From Symmetrospora coprosmae (taxonomy: Eukaryota; Basidiomycota; Cystobasidiomycetes; Symmetrosporaceae), in assembly GCA_008802785.1 (NCBI GenBank), contig VUYT01000008.1:310001-374000 (forward strand): a stretch of 64,000 nucleotides of DNA. Reading direction: 5' to 3'. Shown one piece after another: positions 1 through 11,791 of this stretch. The notes below the pieces were generated by a model, which had not been told where the DNA came from, searched no databases, and was given only the letters and a program-made list of their open reading frames with translations. A program made the translations under genes and the position numbers. Within the stretch, counting starts at the first letter, position 1. Each line of letters starts with the position of its first letter.

Positions 1-3000
1 CCTTCCTCGAAGGCGCGGTCGATGATTGCCGCCTCGATGCTCTTGATGCCGACGGCATCGCTGTTGATGCCGAGAACACAGGCGCTCTCACACGGGGCGG
101 CTAGGATGGCAAATATGGCAATAAGGCGGCGTTAGTATGCTGGTTGGCGGAAAGCGTACAGTTGATGAGGCTGATTGTCAACTTACGGCAACTGCGGAGG
201 GATGGCAGGTTATAGATAGGCCAGGGGGCGTCAGCGGGACAGATGGCGACTGCGTCAAACATAGCGATTCAAGGACTTACACTCGACCGGTAATCTCTGG
301 CAGGTTGTTCGTCGACATGAGCTTCTCATAGGCCTCTTGCCACTGGCCCTTGAAAACGAGGTCGTTCCACTTTGGGATGACATTGGAGATAGGACAGCCA
401 GTGTCGCTCTGGCAGAACGGTACACCGCAATCCATACAGCGACTTGCTTGGCTCTTCAGCTCGTTCTCTGTGAGCCGGCTCGACAGTTCCTTGAAGTCTT
501 TGGTCCTTTTGCTCGCGGGGCGATACTTCTCCGACAATCGGGCTTGCTTGAGGAAGCCACGAACTTTGTCTAGAGGAGCCAGAGCGCGCTTCTTCTCGGT
601 CTCTCCATCGACCATGGAGTCCTCCAGGTCGATGACGGTCGGTTCGGACTTCGCCGGCTTGGCAGCCGGAACCTCTTCGACGCCGTTTGCAGGCTTCTTC
701 GCCTTGTCCTCCTCCGGTGCGTATCCATCGGAAGAGATGTCGAAGCCGTTGAGTCCGGCTCGAGCCTCCTTGGCGGCCTTACCGGCCTGCTTCTCGAGGA
801 CCGCCTTGTAGTCGGACGGCATGACTCGGACAAGCTTGGGCAGGTAGTCGGACCAGGCATCGAGGATCTTAGCTGCATGCTCAGATCCTGTGTAGTGCTT
901 GTGGTTCTCGATGAGGCCCTTGACCGCGGCGATCTCTTCGGCCTCGGTGATCGGGCCGAGCTCGACGGACTCGGTGTTGCACTTGCTCTTGAAGTCGCCA
1001 TCCACGTCGAGGACGTAGGTGATTCCTCCACTCATGCCTGCTGCGAAGTTGCGTCCGGTGCTGCCGAGAATGACAACTCGACCTCCAGTCATGTACTCGC
1101 AACCGTGGTCTCCGACACCTTCGACAACAGCGTAGGCTCCGGAGTTTCGGACGGCGAATCGCTCGGCAGCGATACCCCGGAAGTATGCCTCTCCAGAGGT
1201 CGCACCGTACAGGCAGACGTTGCCGACGATGATGTTCTCCTCCGACTTGAAAGTGGACACCTTGGGCGGGTAGACGATGAGACGGCCTCCAGAGAGACCC
1301 TTTCCGACGTAGTCGTTGGCGTCACCCTCGAGCTCGACGGTGATACCCGGAGCCATGAATGCACCGAGCGACTGTCCAGCAGAACCCCTCATGTTGATGT
1401 GGATCGTGTCCTTGGGCAGACCCGCCTCGCCGTACTTCTTCGAGACCTTGTTGGACAGCGTGGTACCGAGCGCTCGATCGGTGTTGACGACGTCGCACTC
1501 GATCTTGACTGGCGTACCGTCGGCGATGGCCTTCTCGGACTCGTCGATGAACTTGTTGTCAAGACGGACGTAGAGACGGTGGTCCTGCTGGCGGCTCTTG
1601 AAGGTGGCAGCTCCCGGTCGCATCTTCCATGCGGGCTTGAGGATGGCGCTGAGGTCGAGGTGCTCGGTCTTTGCATTCCTGAGCGAGTCGTCGACCTTGA
1701 GGTGCTCGGCATGGCCAACCATCTCGTTGATAGTCCTGAAGCCAAGCTTGGACATGATGCCTCGAAGCTCCTCGGCGACGTAGTGGAAGAAGTTAATGAC
1801 CTGCTCGGGCTGGCCTCGGAACTTGGCTCGCAGCTCTGGGTCCTGCGTGGCGATTCCGACGGGGCAGGTGTTGAGGTGGCACTTCCTGGAGGTGCGCAAA
1901 CGCGAGAAAATGTTGTATCAGCCGAAATCCACGCTGGTAGACCGCAAAGCTAAAATATCGGACCTCATCATGATGCATCCCATCGCAATCAGGGGTGTTG
2001 TAGCGAAGCCCCACTCTTCAGCACCAAGCAGGCAGGCAATGGCGACATCCCTGCCGGTCCTGATCTGCCCGTCAGTCTGGACGGTGACTCGGCCTCGGAG
2101 ATCGTTGAGAACGAGCGTCTGATGCGTCTCTGCAAGTCCAAGCTCCCATGGGAGACCGGCGTACTTGATACCGGTCCAGCGAGAAGCACCCGTGCCTCCG
2201 TCGTGACCGGCGATGAGGATGTGGTCGGCCTTGGCCTTTGCGACACCCGATGCGACAACTCCAACTCCGACCTCGGAGACGAGCTTGACAGACACCCGCG
2301 ACCTTGGGTTCGAGCACTTGAGGTCGTAGATGAGCTGCTTCAAATCCTCGATGGAGTAGATGTCGTGGTGGGGCGCTAAAGGCAAAGCAAGCGACAGTGT
2401 CAGACGCAGCCTGTCACGCGAACTTCTGCAACTTGATACGACTTACGAGGCGAGATGAGACCGACTCCCGGGGTGGAGTGCCGGGTTTTGCCGATAGACT
2501 CGGACACCTTGTGGCCTGGTAGCTCTCCTCCCTCTCCGGGCTTTGCACCCTGAGCCATCTTGATCTGAAGCTCGTCGGCATCAGCGAGGTAGTTGGACGT
2601 AACACCGAATCGGCCAGACGCAATCTGCTTGATGGCAGACCGCATGCTGTCTCCGTTGGGCATGACGTTACTCCTCTCTGCGTCCTCTCCTCCCTCTCCG
2701 GTGTTGGACTTGCCGCCCAGTCGATTCATGGCGACGGCGAGCGCAGAGTGCGCCTCCATCGAGATGGAGCCGTACGACATGGCACCCGTGCAGAATCGCT
2801 TGACGATCTCGGTCCAGGACTCGACCTCCTCAATAGGAACGGGAGTGGCGGACTCGAAGTCGAAGTCGAGCAGGCCACGTAGGGTGACCGCGCGCACCTG
2901 AGCACGAGCGTTGGCAGCGTAGGCATCGTATGCTCGCTGGTTCTTGTTGGATGAGACGGCATCCTGCAGGTTGGCAATGCCGACCGGGTCGTTAATGTGC

Positions 3001-6000
3001 GCCTCTCCACCGTCTCGCCAGTGATACTCTCCGGTCTCGGGAAGACCTCGAGCCTTGACAATATCTCGGCTCGGGTAACCTCGCTCATGGTACTCGATGG
3101 CGTCCATGGCGAGCAGCTCGAAGGTAGCTCCCTGGACTCGCGATGCGGTGCCCAAGAAGCACTTGTCGACAACCGAGTTGTGGAGACCGAGGGCCTCAAA
3201 GATCTGCGCGCCCTTGTACGATGCCAGGCACGAGATACCCATCTTGCTCATGACCTTGAGAATACCGTTGTCGGTGGCATGCTTGTAGTTGTCAATGATC
3301 TGACGCGTGGTCATGTCCTTCTTGATGAGGCCCTCCCGGTGCATCTTGAGCATGGACTCCATGATGAGGTATGGGCAGACACCGTCTGCGCCATAGCCAA
3401 CGAGCACACAGATGTGGTGCACCTCTCGCGCCTCTCCAGTCTCGATGAGGAGGGCGATTCGGCTTCGCTGCTTGGTGGCGATGAGGTGGTGGTGGACTGC
3501 ACCGCACGCAGCGAGCGCAGACGCAGGCACTCGGCCAGCTCCGACATTGCGGTCGGAGAGGATGACAACGCGGACCTTGTCGTCAACGGCCTTGCTGGCC
3601 TCCTTGCAGACGCGGTCGATGGTCGCCTCGTAGCCGGCAGTGCCCTCGGTCTTGTCGAAGGTGATGTCGAGGGTGCGCGACGGCCAGGTCGGGTAGACGG
3701 CATCGAGGTGCTTGAGCGAGTTGAGCTCCTCGATGGAGAGGACAGGCGAAGGCAGAAGCAGCCTTCGGCACTGCTTGGACGATCGCTCCAGCAAGTTGCC
3801 CTCGGCTCCGACGTAGCACTCGAGAGACATAACGATGCTCTCTCGGATGGGGTCGATGGGAGGGTTGGTGACCTGGGCGAAGAGCTGCCTAAAATAATCG
3901 TAGATCAGGCGCGGCTGCGTGGTGACACAGGCGAGAGCGGTGTCATTGCCCATAGATCCGAGTGCCTCCTTGCCGTCGGTGACCATAGGTCGCATGAGGA
4001 GGTCCATCTGCTCGAACGAGTAGCCGAATGCGAGAACTCGAGGGTCGCTCGAGAGGGTGGTCTCGTCGAGGTGGATGTCAATGTCCTCTCCCTTCTTCTT
4101 CTCGGCCTCCATGATGTTAGGAAGCTTGAGCATCTGGTCGTCGTACCAGGACTTGAAGGGCTGCTTGGCCGCCGACTGCATCTTGAGCTCTCGGTCGTCG
4201 ACCATCTTGCCCTCGACAGTGTCGACGAGGAGCATCTTTCCGGGCTGGAGACGGCCCTTGCGGACGACCTTCTCAGGGGCGATGTAGATGGTTCCGACCT
4301 CGGAAGCGCAAATCATGACATCGTCGGTCGTGGTGACCCATCGGCACGGTCGGAGACCGTTTCGGTCAAGGTTGGCACCGCAGTAACGGCCGTCGGAAAA
4401 GACGAAAAGGGCTGGTCCGTCCCACGGCTCCATGAGGCAGGCCGCCCACTGGTAGAAGGCGACCTTCTCGGGCTCCATGTCCTTGTTGTCCTGCCACGCC
4501 TCAGGCACCATCATCATGACGGCCTCGGGGAGCGTGACGACGCCGTTGACTACAAGCAGCTCTAGGCAGTTGTCGAATGCAGCAGAATCAGATCCGCCAG
4601 CCTCGACGATGGGGTAGAGCATGTCGAGCTCGTCGCCGAATAGCTCGGACTTGAGGTTGCCCTCTCGGGCCCTCATCCAGTTCTTGTTGCCACGGACAGT
4701 ATTGATTTCTCCGTTGTGAGCGGCCCATCGCATGGGCTGGGCTCGGTCCCACGATGGGAAGGTGTTGGTGGAGAAACGAGAGTGGACCATGCAGAAGTGC
4801 GAGGAGAAGCGAGCGTGGTTGAGGTCGTGGTAGTAGTTGTAGACTTGGATGGGAGCAAGCTGGCCCTTGTAGACGATGAGCTCGGCAGAGAGCGAGCAGA
4901 TGTAGAACCAGTTCGCAAGCTTGATGGTGTGGGTTGCGTACTTGCGCAGAACGTAGAGCTGGCGGCCAAAGTAGCCAGTGTCGAACGTCTTTTCGGTCTC
5001 GGCAGGCTTTGTGCCATTGCCGTAGTGCGAAGCCAGGACGACAACTGGCTGCAGGATCTCTGGCTCTCGGCTCAGGGCAGCGGGCCCGAGGATGGTATTG
5101 TCCTTGGGGACCTCTCGCCAGCCGAGGACCTTGAGGTCGAGCTCGGAGGCGATCCTGCTGAAGATGCCCTTGTGCTCCTCCAGCGTGGCCGGGTCTCCGG
5201 GCTTGAAGAAGACGTTTCCAATGGCGTACTGGCCAAGGGGCGGGAGTGTGACATCGAGGTCTCGGTCGACTTCCTGTGAGCGACAAATGCGTCAGACGAG
5301 TCTCGCACGTCTCTGAAGAGTGCTGCAAAAGACGTACCCGGCGGAAGAAGCTATCTGGCATGCCAACCATGACTCCGGCTCCATCTCCATCTCGGGAGTC
5401 TGCGCCGACGGCTCCTCGGTCTGATGAGAGCAGGCGGAGTCAGTGCGGGCGAGGTGAGGCGATAATATAGACAGCCACACTCACGGGTCATGTTGCAGAG
5501 CAAGCTTTTTGCGTCGCTCACCTGCATAAAATCGAAGCGATGGTCAGAGCTCGTCCGGCTCTTTGCCACACTGTGGGCGCACTTACAATCTTGTGGCTGG
5601 GCTGTCCCTTCATGTGGACAATCATGCCGACACCGCAAGAGTCCTGCTCGTTCTCTGGGTCGTACTACGAAGACGACAGCGAGACTTGTCAGCTCCAAGG
5701 CTCTGCGTCTTGTCCTAGTTCGCCACTGGCACGGGACCCACCAGACCCTGAGCAGCGGGGAGGTTGCCTGCCCACGAGGAGGCATCTCGCAGGACGCCGT
5801 GAGCGTAGGCCTCTTCGTCAGACTCGTCATCGCTGCTGAACTCGTTGCCGGACGACGAGGCGGACGAGGAGCTTCCCTCGCCGGAGAACCAGCCAGAGGT
5901 CGACTCTAGAGGGACATCAAAGTTGTCGCGCTCATTGTCCTTTGCAAAGAGCTCCTGGAAGCGGACGCTCTTCCTCCCTCCTGCTGCGGCAGCAACAGCG

Positions 6001-6089
6001 CCCTGAGGCGCTTTGCCCTTCCTTTCCTCTTGGTTGAATCGGCTGCTGATGTTGTGCTGCAAGTTGTCGTTCGCGGCCGCTGGGTGCAT
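1..6089 (-). CDS. GLT1: Glutamate synthase (NADH/NADPH-dependent, GLT1), C-terminus cut by window edge
   Basis: Makes two glutamates from glutamine and 2-oxoglutarate (nitrogen assimilation). Exons on the minus strand: 6089-5742, 5664-5587, 5521-5485, 5420-5338, 5273-2447, 2375-1964, 1885-281, a 5-nt exon 191-187, and 100 to beyond base 1. Order of parts: a 125-residue acidic, Ser-rich propeptide; the class-II glutaminase domain whose mature N-terminal Cys is residue 126 (DSCGVGM); the central domain; the FMN domain with the 3Fe-4S pattern C-x5-C-x4-C ([12 protein letters not shown], split by an intron); the GXGXG beta-helix; and the start of the FAD/NAD small-subunit-like domain (CMDCGVPFC, then VCPAPCESAC). 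All splice junctions restore the family sequence in frame. The start at 6089 is the first ATG of the opening exon. It shares a 1.8-kb upstream region with the gene at 7914. Confidence 0.95.
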
Positions 6090-7913
6090 CGCAGGGTCCG
6101 CAGGGGTGTAATGTGGTTCTTTTGGCTTTTCCTTTCTTGTCTGAGTGCGACTGTGCGGAGTGTATTCAGTATGCTTGCTTCTAGCTGACTTCTACGATGG
6201 CTGGAAAGAGAGAAAGGGAAAGGCGGAGGCAGGCCACACTTGCCTGCAATCCATCCATCGGGCGAGCCGTCCGCCCGGGCACAGGCGGGGCCGCCCCAAA
6301 AACTTTCGGGAGCGGTCGCATTGGCCACCGGCGGCGGACAGGAAGCGCTAACCGGGCGGCAAAAGTTGTGACTGTGACCACCGGAGAAGACGTCGGACGG
6401 GGTGTACATTGGCATGATAGCATTTCTGACTAGCTAGATCAATGCTGCATACGCATGCGGACAGAGCGGGCCCTTCATCGCTATGCCTTCCGTACTCCAT
6501 TCGCCCGCAAAGTGCTCTCAAATGGAGGACCTGTCGGCATCGATCACCACCAACACCGACCTTGCGGGACTACATGCACCATCGACGACCTACTGCAGGT
6601 GGTGGCAGCAGCGACAACAGCTGCGAAATGTGTTCCTCGCGAGCAGAAGTGACTGTCCAGTGCCGCGTGAACCCACCTTGCCCCGCACGCTCCAAGCGTC
6701 AATGCGCGTTCTCGGATTCGGCGCGCTTTCCCTCTGCTCTGTCGATTTCATGCGCGTCCTGTCCGACCCTCGACAACTGATAGGCTTATCGCCGTGCGAG
6801 ACGAGGCATTAGAGCAGCAAAAAAGCGGTAGATCGTACGCTCAGGTGCATAGGCACGGGTGAGGCCATGCAGCATCTCAACATCTCGCATTCTCCGTCAA
6901 TTCCGTTGCCTCAGGGCACCCGTGCCTGCGGGGCTCGTTCGCATGGCCCAAATATCGGGACAAGTCCGATGCGCCACAACCCGCTCCTACAGTAAGGGTG
7001 GAGAACAGCGGCTCGAGATGGCGCATTCTGGGCAATGTTCTTCAGTCGCGGGCAGGCCGCGCGTAGCGACCAACGTCCCGTCACGGGCTGTGCCGCAGTT
7101 CGCAAAGGAACAGAAGGCGAAGATGCGGCGCAATGGCTGCGAGCAGTACAAGTAGGAGGATACGCCGCCTCCTTTGTCGTGTCTTGAGCGTGTATGCGTG
7201 TATCAGTCTGCTCAATGGGCAACGGAAGCTGCGGCGCAGTCGTATCGTGAAGCACGGAGGTGGGCTTAGACGGCAGCATCAGGGCATAGTCGTCGTTTTG
7301 TCCGTAGCCGTCTTGCTGCCTTCACTGCACAGACAGTCCTTCTCGTCGTGCCGCGCTCCCGTGGCCGTCTCTTCAACGCGAGCTGGGCTGCCGGACCTGT
7401 CGAGCGCGTGTCCGCGTGGCCTGACAACATTCAGAGATGGAGCGATGCATGCGAAACGAAGCGAGCTGATGCGATAGTCGAGCATATTGTTGATTCCTCA
7501 AGCTTGTTGAAGCAGCTCCATCCTGTTGCTCTCCTCACGGGCCCTTGCTGTTCAGAAAGGCATTGCTGAACTGAGGCCAAGACGCGGTGACGTCGGGTCA
7601 GAGCGACTCGCGCGTAGCAACGGATTCGTGCACAGGCGATATAGAAGCTGTCTGCATGGCAGGTGAGCGCTGACGAGGATGCAACCTCCGCAGCATACCC
7701 AGTGGAAGATTCTCTCAACATCTCCGTGTGGGAGCTCCGTGTTTGCGGAGTCGGATGGTTGTCGCGGAGGGAAGCCGTCTCCTCTGTCTCTCTGCAGGTG
7801 AGAGCCGAGCGGTGCTCCGGGCAGAGGCCCCTGGTTCTCCCTCTTCACCCACACCACACAACCGCAACAGGCGTGACACTACAGCATCACCACCCATTCT
7901 ACACGATATCAAG
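6090..7913. promoter_or_regulatory. Divergent intergenic region, GLT1 / small protein
   Basis: 1.8 kb between the GLT1 start and the next gene on the plus strand. Short open frames occur on both strands but none shows a consistent coding-type third-position bias, splice structure or recognisable motif. It is best read as two promoters and 5' leaders. I see no RNA gene or repeat in it. Confidence 0.4.
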
Positions 7914-8287
7914 ATGTGAGTGGGCATGGTCTGTACCCGCACGCTGGGTGGTTGCCCAGTGCCTGTTCCTGGAGGGTGCTGTGCGGGACGGTGGTCGCCA
8001 GGCGCCATCCAACTCAGCGCGAATATCAAGGCCGGAATCCCCCATGGCAGCAGATACTGACGGACAACCACACGTTTCCCAGGTCCTTCGCATCCCTCCA
8101 GATGACCAAGAGCAACGAGCCCAGGGATGGCGGCCTGCCCGCCAGCCCGACCTCGGCGCACTCGATGCGGGCCAGGCGGTCCTCGAGCATGAAGAGCAAC
8201 CGACGAAGGCCCTCCATCGACCCTGGACGCCTCGGCTCCATGAGCAGTCTCACTGTGCGCCTGGACGCGTCTCCTTCCGTGTCGTGA
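7914..8287 (+). CDS. Small basic protein of unknown function (95 aa), start codon split by an intron
   Basis: The first coding exon is only the bases AT (7914-7915). A gtgagt intron (7916-8001, ending cgccag) supplies the G, giving ATG CGC CAT; exon 2 runs 8002-8287. The predicted protein starts MRHPTQREYQGRNPPWQQ, then has a Ser/Arg-rich middle (RARRSSSMKSNRRRPS) and ends LTVRLDASPSVS. Codons are strongly G/C-ending throughout, which supports real coding sequence. No signal peptide or membrane segment. The stop lies only 49 bp before the next gene's start on the same strand. I do not recognise the family; the RRxSS motif would suit phosphorylation, but that is inference. An alternative with a later in-frame Met is possible. 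Confidence 0.6.
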
Positions 8288-8336
8288 TGTAGACCTTCGC
8301 GCAACTGCCGAGCTGATGCAGAATTGATGTCATCGC

Positions 8337-10487
8337 ATGCAGCCCTTCGACCGTCAGACCAAGGTGAGCGGGTCCTATGCAGGTCCAAGCGTCAATTGCA
8401 TGGGCTGATGCGATTGTACTTCATGGCATGCAGGAGGAGATCAAGAAGGGCAAATTCAACGTCCTCTTCATCGGTCAGTGCCGTTCATGCGCCTGTGCCT
8501 GCGCCGCACCGGGCCCGCTTCGAGCCTTCGCAACCACCTGCTGACGCTCTGCTCTGCTCTAGGTGCCGGTAACAGTGAGTGAACGCGCATACGGGTGTAT
8601 TCAGGTCGCCTCTCCAGTCCAGCAAGAGTCTCGGTCCTTGCGCACATCTGCTCAAGGTCGAGTCGCTGACCCGCTTCTATCGCTTGAACAGTCAACTTCG
8701 GCAGCGATGAGGGACCATGGAACCACGTGAGCTGCCTCATTAACGCAATCTCAACGATTCTCATACTGACATGCTGTCCGCCCCGCAGTCCGCACGTCTC
8801 GAGCACAGGCTGCAGACCCGTCTCCGCGTCGTCGGCATTGTCGACCCGGCCACTTTCAGGGCAGAGGCGGTCATCGAGCACAAGAGCAACTCATTCGTCG
8901 CCATGGCCTACTCCGAGTGCAGGCTGTGCAAGAACCTCGACGAGTTCGTCAAAGGGATGGAGCCAAAGTACCTGCCGCACGCCGTCATCATCGGCAGCCC
9001 TGCCGCCTTCCACGGCTCTGACGTGTGAGTGCGGCCATCCTGGATAAGTGGGTCTGCCCGATGCTGATGGACACCACATAACAGACCCGGCGCCGACCTG
9101 GAGATCCAGATCCTCAAGCACTTCCCCAAGGCGGCGCTGTTCATCGAGAAGCCCATCAGCGCAGCCCCGGTTCAGAACACGCTCAACCTCGCAACGTACC
9201 TCGAGGAGCACCGGGTCATCGCCTCGGTCGGCTACATGCTCCGGTACCTGAAGGTCATCCAGGCCATGAAGAACATCATCGAGTCGACAGGCAAGCCCGT
9301 CATGATGACCGTCGCGCGATACGTCTGCTCGTACGCCAAGATCGGCTCCGAGGTCTGGTGGAACAAGAGCAAGAGCTGCGGACCCATCGTCGAGCAGGGC
9401 ACCCACCTCGTCGATCTCTGCCGCTACTTTGGTGGACCCGTCCTGCTCGACACTGTCCAGGCGACCAGTACCGAGGTGAGTCCACGCGACCGTTTGTCCC
9501 ATCTCGTCGGCTGGTGCCCATACACCTGTTCACTCGCAGCACTTCGAGGAGGCTGGTCACCTCGAGGCCATCCCCATCGACGAGTCGAAGATCCCGCCTG
9601 AGCACAGGAATCCGCGAACCACCTCTGCCGTCTGGTTAGTGCGCCGCATGAGCATGCCTCCAATATGGTGGACGCTGAGCTTCCATGCTCACCTTGCAGG
9701 AAGTACGAGAACGGAGGCATCGCTTCGTTTGTTCACGCTCTCACGCTCCAGGGCACCGCCTACTCGACTGGTAAGTGCTTGCCCTTGCCGCTTCAGGTTC
9801 ATTGGGGAGTGGCCAACGCTAATTTCCTCCCATGGGCGCATCTCCTTGCACAGAACTGGAAGTTTATCGTAAGCTGGCTCTCCGCGACTGCGCTTCTGAA
9901 GACGCTATGATGACTTTGCTGATCCTTCTGTTCTTGTAGTCGACGGCTGGCAGCTCAAGGTCACTGACCTCTACAACGAGCCCACGCTCTTTGTCCGATC
10001 TCCCGAGTCCGACGCGGTGCAGCGACACAACTTCACGGACGATGACCCGTACTGTGAGGCTCAAGCATACCACATACTGCGAGTGATTGCTGAAGCTGAT
10101 CTGTTGCCCCCCGCTGGATTTGCAGACGGCGAGATTTCCGCGCTCATTGACGCTGCTGAGGCCGGCAATGCCGCGGCCATCGACGCTGCGCAAGACTCGG
10201 CTATCGCAGATGACGATGACGACGACACCAAGAGCGGCATCATTCCCTACGCCCAGACTCACGAGGGCATCCTGTCGAGCTTCCGGGACGCCTGCGGCAC
10301 GTACGCTCTCACCTGGGCCATCAAGGAGGCGTCGGAGCGGGCCAAGAAGACCGCTTCGGTTGACCAGCTTGCCGAGTGGGTTTCTTCGAGCTGTGACCGT
10401 CCTGCGATTGCAGCTGATTTGACTGTCTCCGCGCGTCCGCAGGGACGTTACCTCCAAGGCTACTATCTAAGCGGAAAGCGCTCGTAG
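8337..10487 (+). CDS. NAD(P)-binding oxidoreductase, GFO/IDH/MocA-like (465 aa)
   Basis: Eleven exons: 8337-8363, 8434-8473, 8563-8574, 8692-8726, 8789-9024, 9085-9475, 9540-9634, 9700-9770, 9854-9868, 9940-10053, 10126-10487. The N-terminus is a Rossmann fold (VLFIGAGNINFGSDEGPW) followed by VVGIVDP and a family-typical FIEKPIS segment (the EKP loop of Gfo/Idh/MocA enzymes). The rest has the usual C-terminal alpha/beta domain, including EQGTHLVDLCRYFGG. Two exons are tiny (12 and 15 nt) and both are needed for frame. The last exon contains a 63-nt stretch (10380-10442) with intron-like ends and no stop, so a form 21 residues shorter is possible. Substrate is unknown. An in-frame TGA at 8325 supports the chosen start. 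Confidence 0.85.
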
Positions 10488-10835
10488 CGGGCTAGACTGA
10501 TCAGAGAACAGGATCGTGAGATGCGGTAAGCGAGGTGAGAGACGGACACGGCGAAAGTAATCAAGAGCTTCCACTTAAAGGATGGCAGGAGCGGAATCGG
10601 CCAGCCGGGGGGCAAGCTAGACAAATCAGTGCTAGATGTGTGCTCATGCCTGCAATGCATGCAAAGTTGCCGTGACCATGTTTGCAAGTATGCCATCTTG
10701 TCGGTCTCTGTTTCGTGAGGCTCCATGGTCATCGTTGCAGCCCGGTCGCAATGCACGAGATCCGATTGACTCTCCAACGGCGGCACTCAGGTCCGCACGA
10801 ACACTCGCGAGGTACTGCCCAGAACACGCCCAAAG
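10488..10835. promoter_or_regulatory. Intergenic, 3' end of oxidoreductase and NDUFA12 promoter
   Basis: 348 bp between two plus-strand genes. No convincing coding frame, RNA or repeat is visible. Confidence 0.35.
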
Positions 10836-11791
10836 ATGCCACCTCCAGCCCCAGTCAGCTCATGGGCGCGCATGCTCAACTCGATCCGCCAGAATGGCTT
10901 CCTCGGCTTCCACCGCCAGATGCTGCGGTGCGCTGACGGACGGGGCTTCATCAAGCTTTCCTGGACCGGAGACTGACGGAGATTCGCCGTCGAAATGCAC
11001 ACAGGATGAACGACGCCAAGGTCGGAAGACTCGTCGGAACGGACTACATTGGCAACAAGTACTACGAGAAGTGAGGAAGCTAGCCCTGTGGTGCTTTCAG
11101 ACCGGTCTGGCGAGGCCTGACCCGTGCTGCCGCCTCTTGCTGCGTCCAGTGACAATGAGCACTCTGGACGGAACCGATGGGTGGACTACGGACAGGTGAG
11201 CTATCAGCTTGCATTCACGTCTGTCATACAGACGTACTATGCTGATGTATGTTGAGCACTGTCGCATTGCGCTTTACCAGGAGGGTGCGTGCTCTCCGCG
11301 CGGCGGGCGCCATGTGCCTAGCCCTGGCTGACGGCGTCTACACATCGCGCCAGACTTCAACGGCACGCAAGTACCACCTGAGTGGCATGCGTGGCTCAAT
11401 GCTATCCGCAAAGATCCGCCTCACCTGGACCCCGTCATGCAGCGCTCGGCCCAGAAGTGGCAAACCGTGTCTTTCGTGAGCAAACAGGCCCAAACCAGCC
11501 CCAGGGATGCCTGCTAACGCTGTAAACGCTCTGAATGCGGCCGAAGGAAAATCTGACCGGGACGAGCGAGTTATACGCTCTCTGCATCGTTTCCTGCTCG
11601 TTCGTGCTACGAGGCTGACTTATTCGCGATTTCTCCCTGCAGGAGGAGCCAACACGACCTACAGCACAGTCGGTGGGTCTTGAGAGTCGGCAAAGTGGCT
11701 CTGCACATTCCTGATTCTCGAACTGATGTTCTCTTCGCTTACAGCGCCCAAGATGTTGGCTTGGGAGCCCAAGATCACGCCTCGCAAGTAG
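10836..11791 (+). CDS. NDUFA12: Complex I accessory subunit NDUFA12 (B17.2 type)
   Basis: Mitochondrial NADH:ubiquinone oxidoreductase subunit. Exons: 10836-10927, 11005-11070, 11150-11195, a 4-nt exon 11281-11284, 11354-11475, 11547 to about 11580, 11643 or 11649 to 11672, and 11745-11791. Family landmarks are in order: LVGTDYIGNKYYEN, then GRNRWVDYG, VPPEWHAWL, NLTGTSELYA, YSTVAPK and MLAWEPK near the C-terminus. The exon GAGG adds Glu and the first base of Asp before FNGTQ. The junction after NLTGTSELYA is not clean: the conserved frame on the far side requires the exon to end at 11580, where no GT donor exists. A GT-AG path exists (ATC|gtttcc near 11589) but replaces the conserved YST motif with unrelated residues. 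That short segment of the model is therefore uncertain. Confidence 0.85.

Noticed and set aside
2997-4565. 522-codon plus-strand frame
   Set aside because: Antisense shadow of GLT1, a common effect of GC-rich codons.
6859-7279. Open frames on both strands in the GLT1 upstream region
   Set aside because: Neither strand has steady coding bias or motifs; treated as intergenic.
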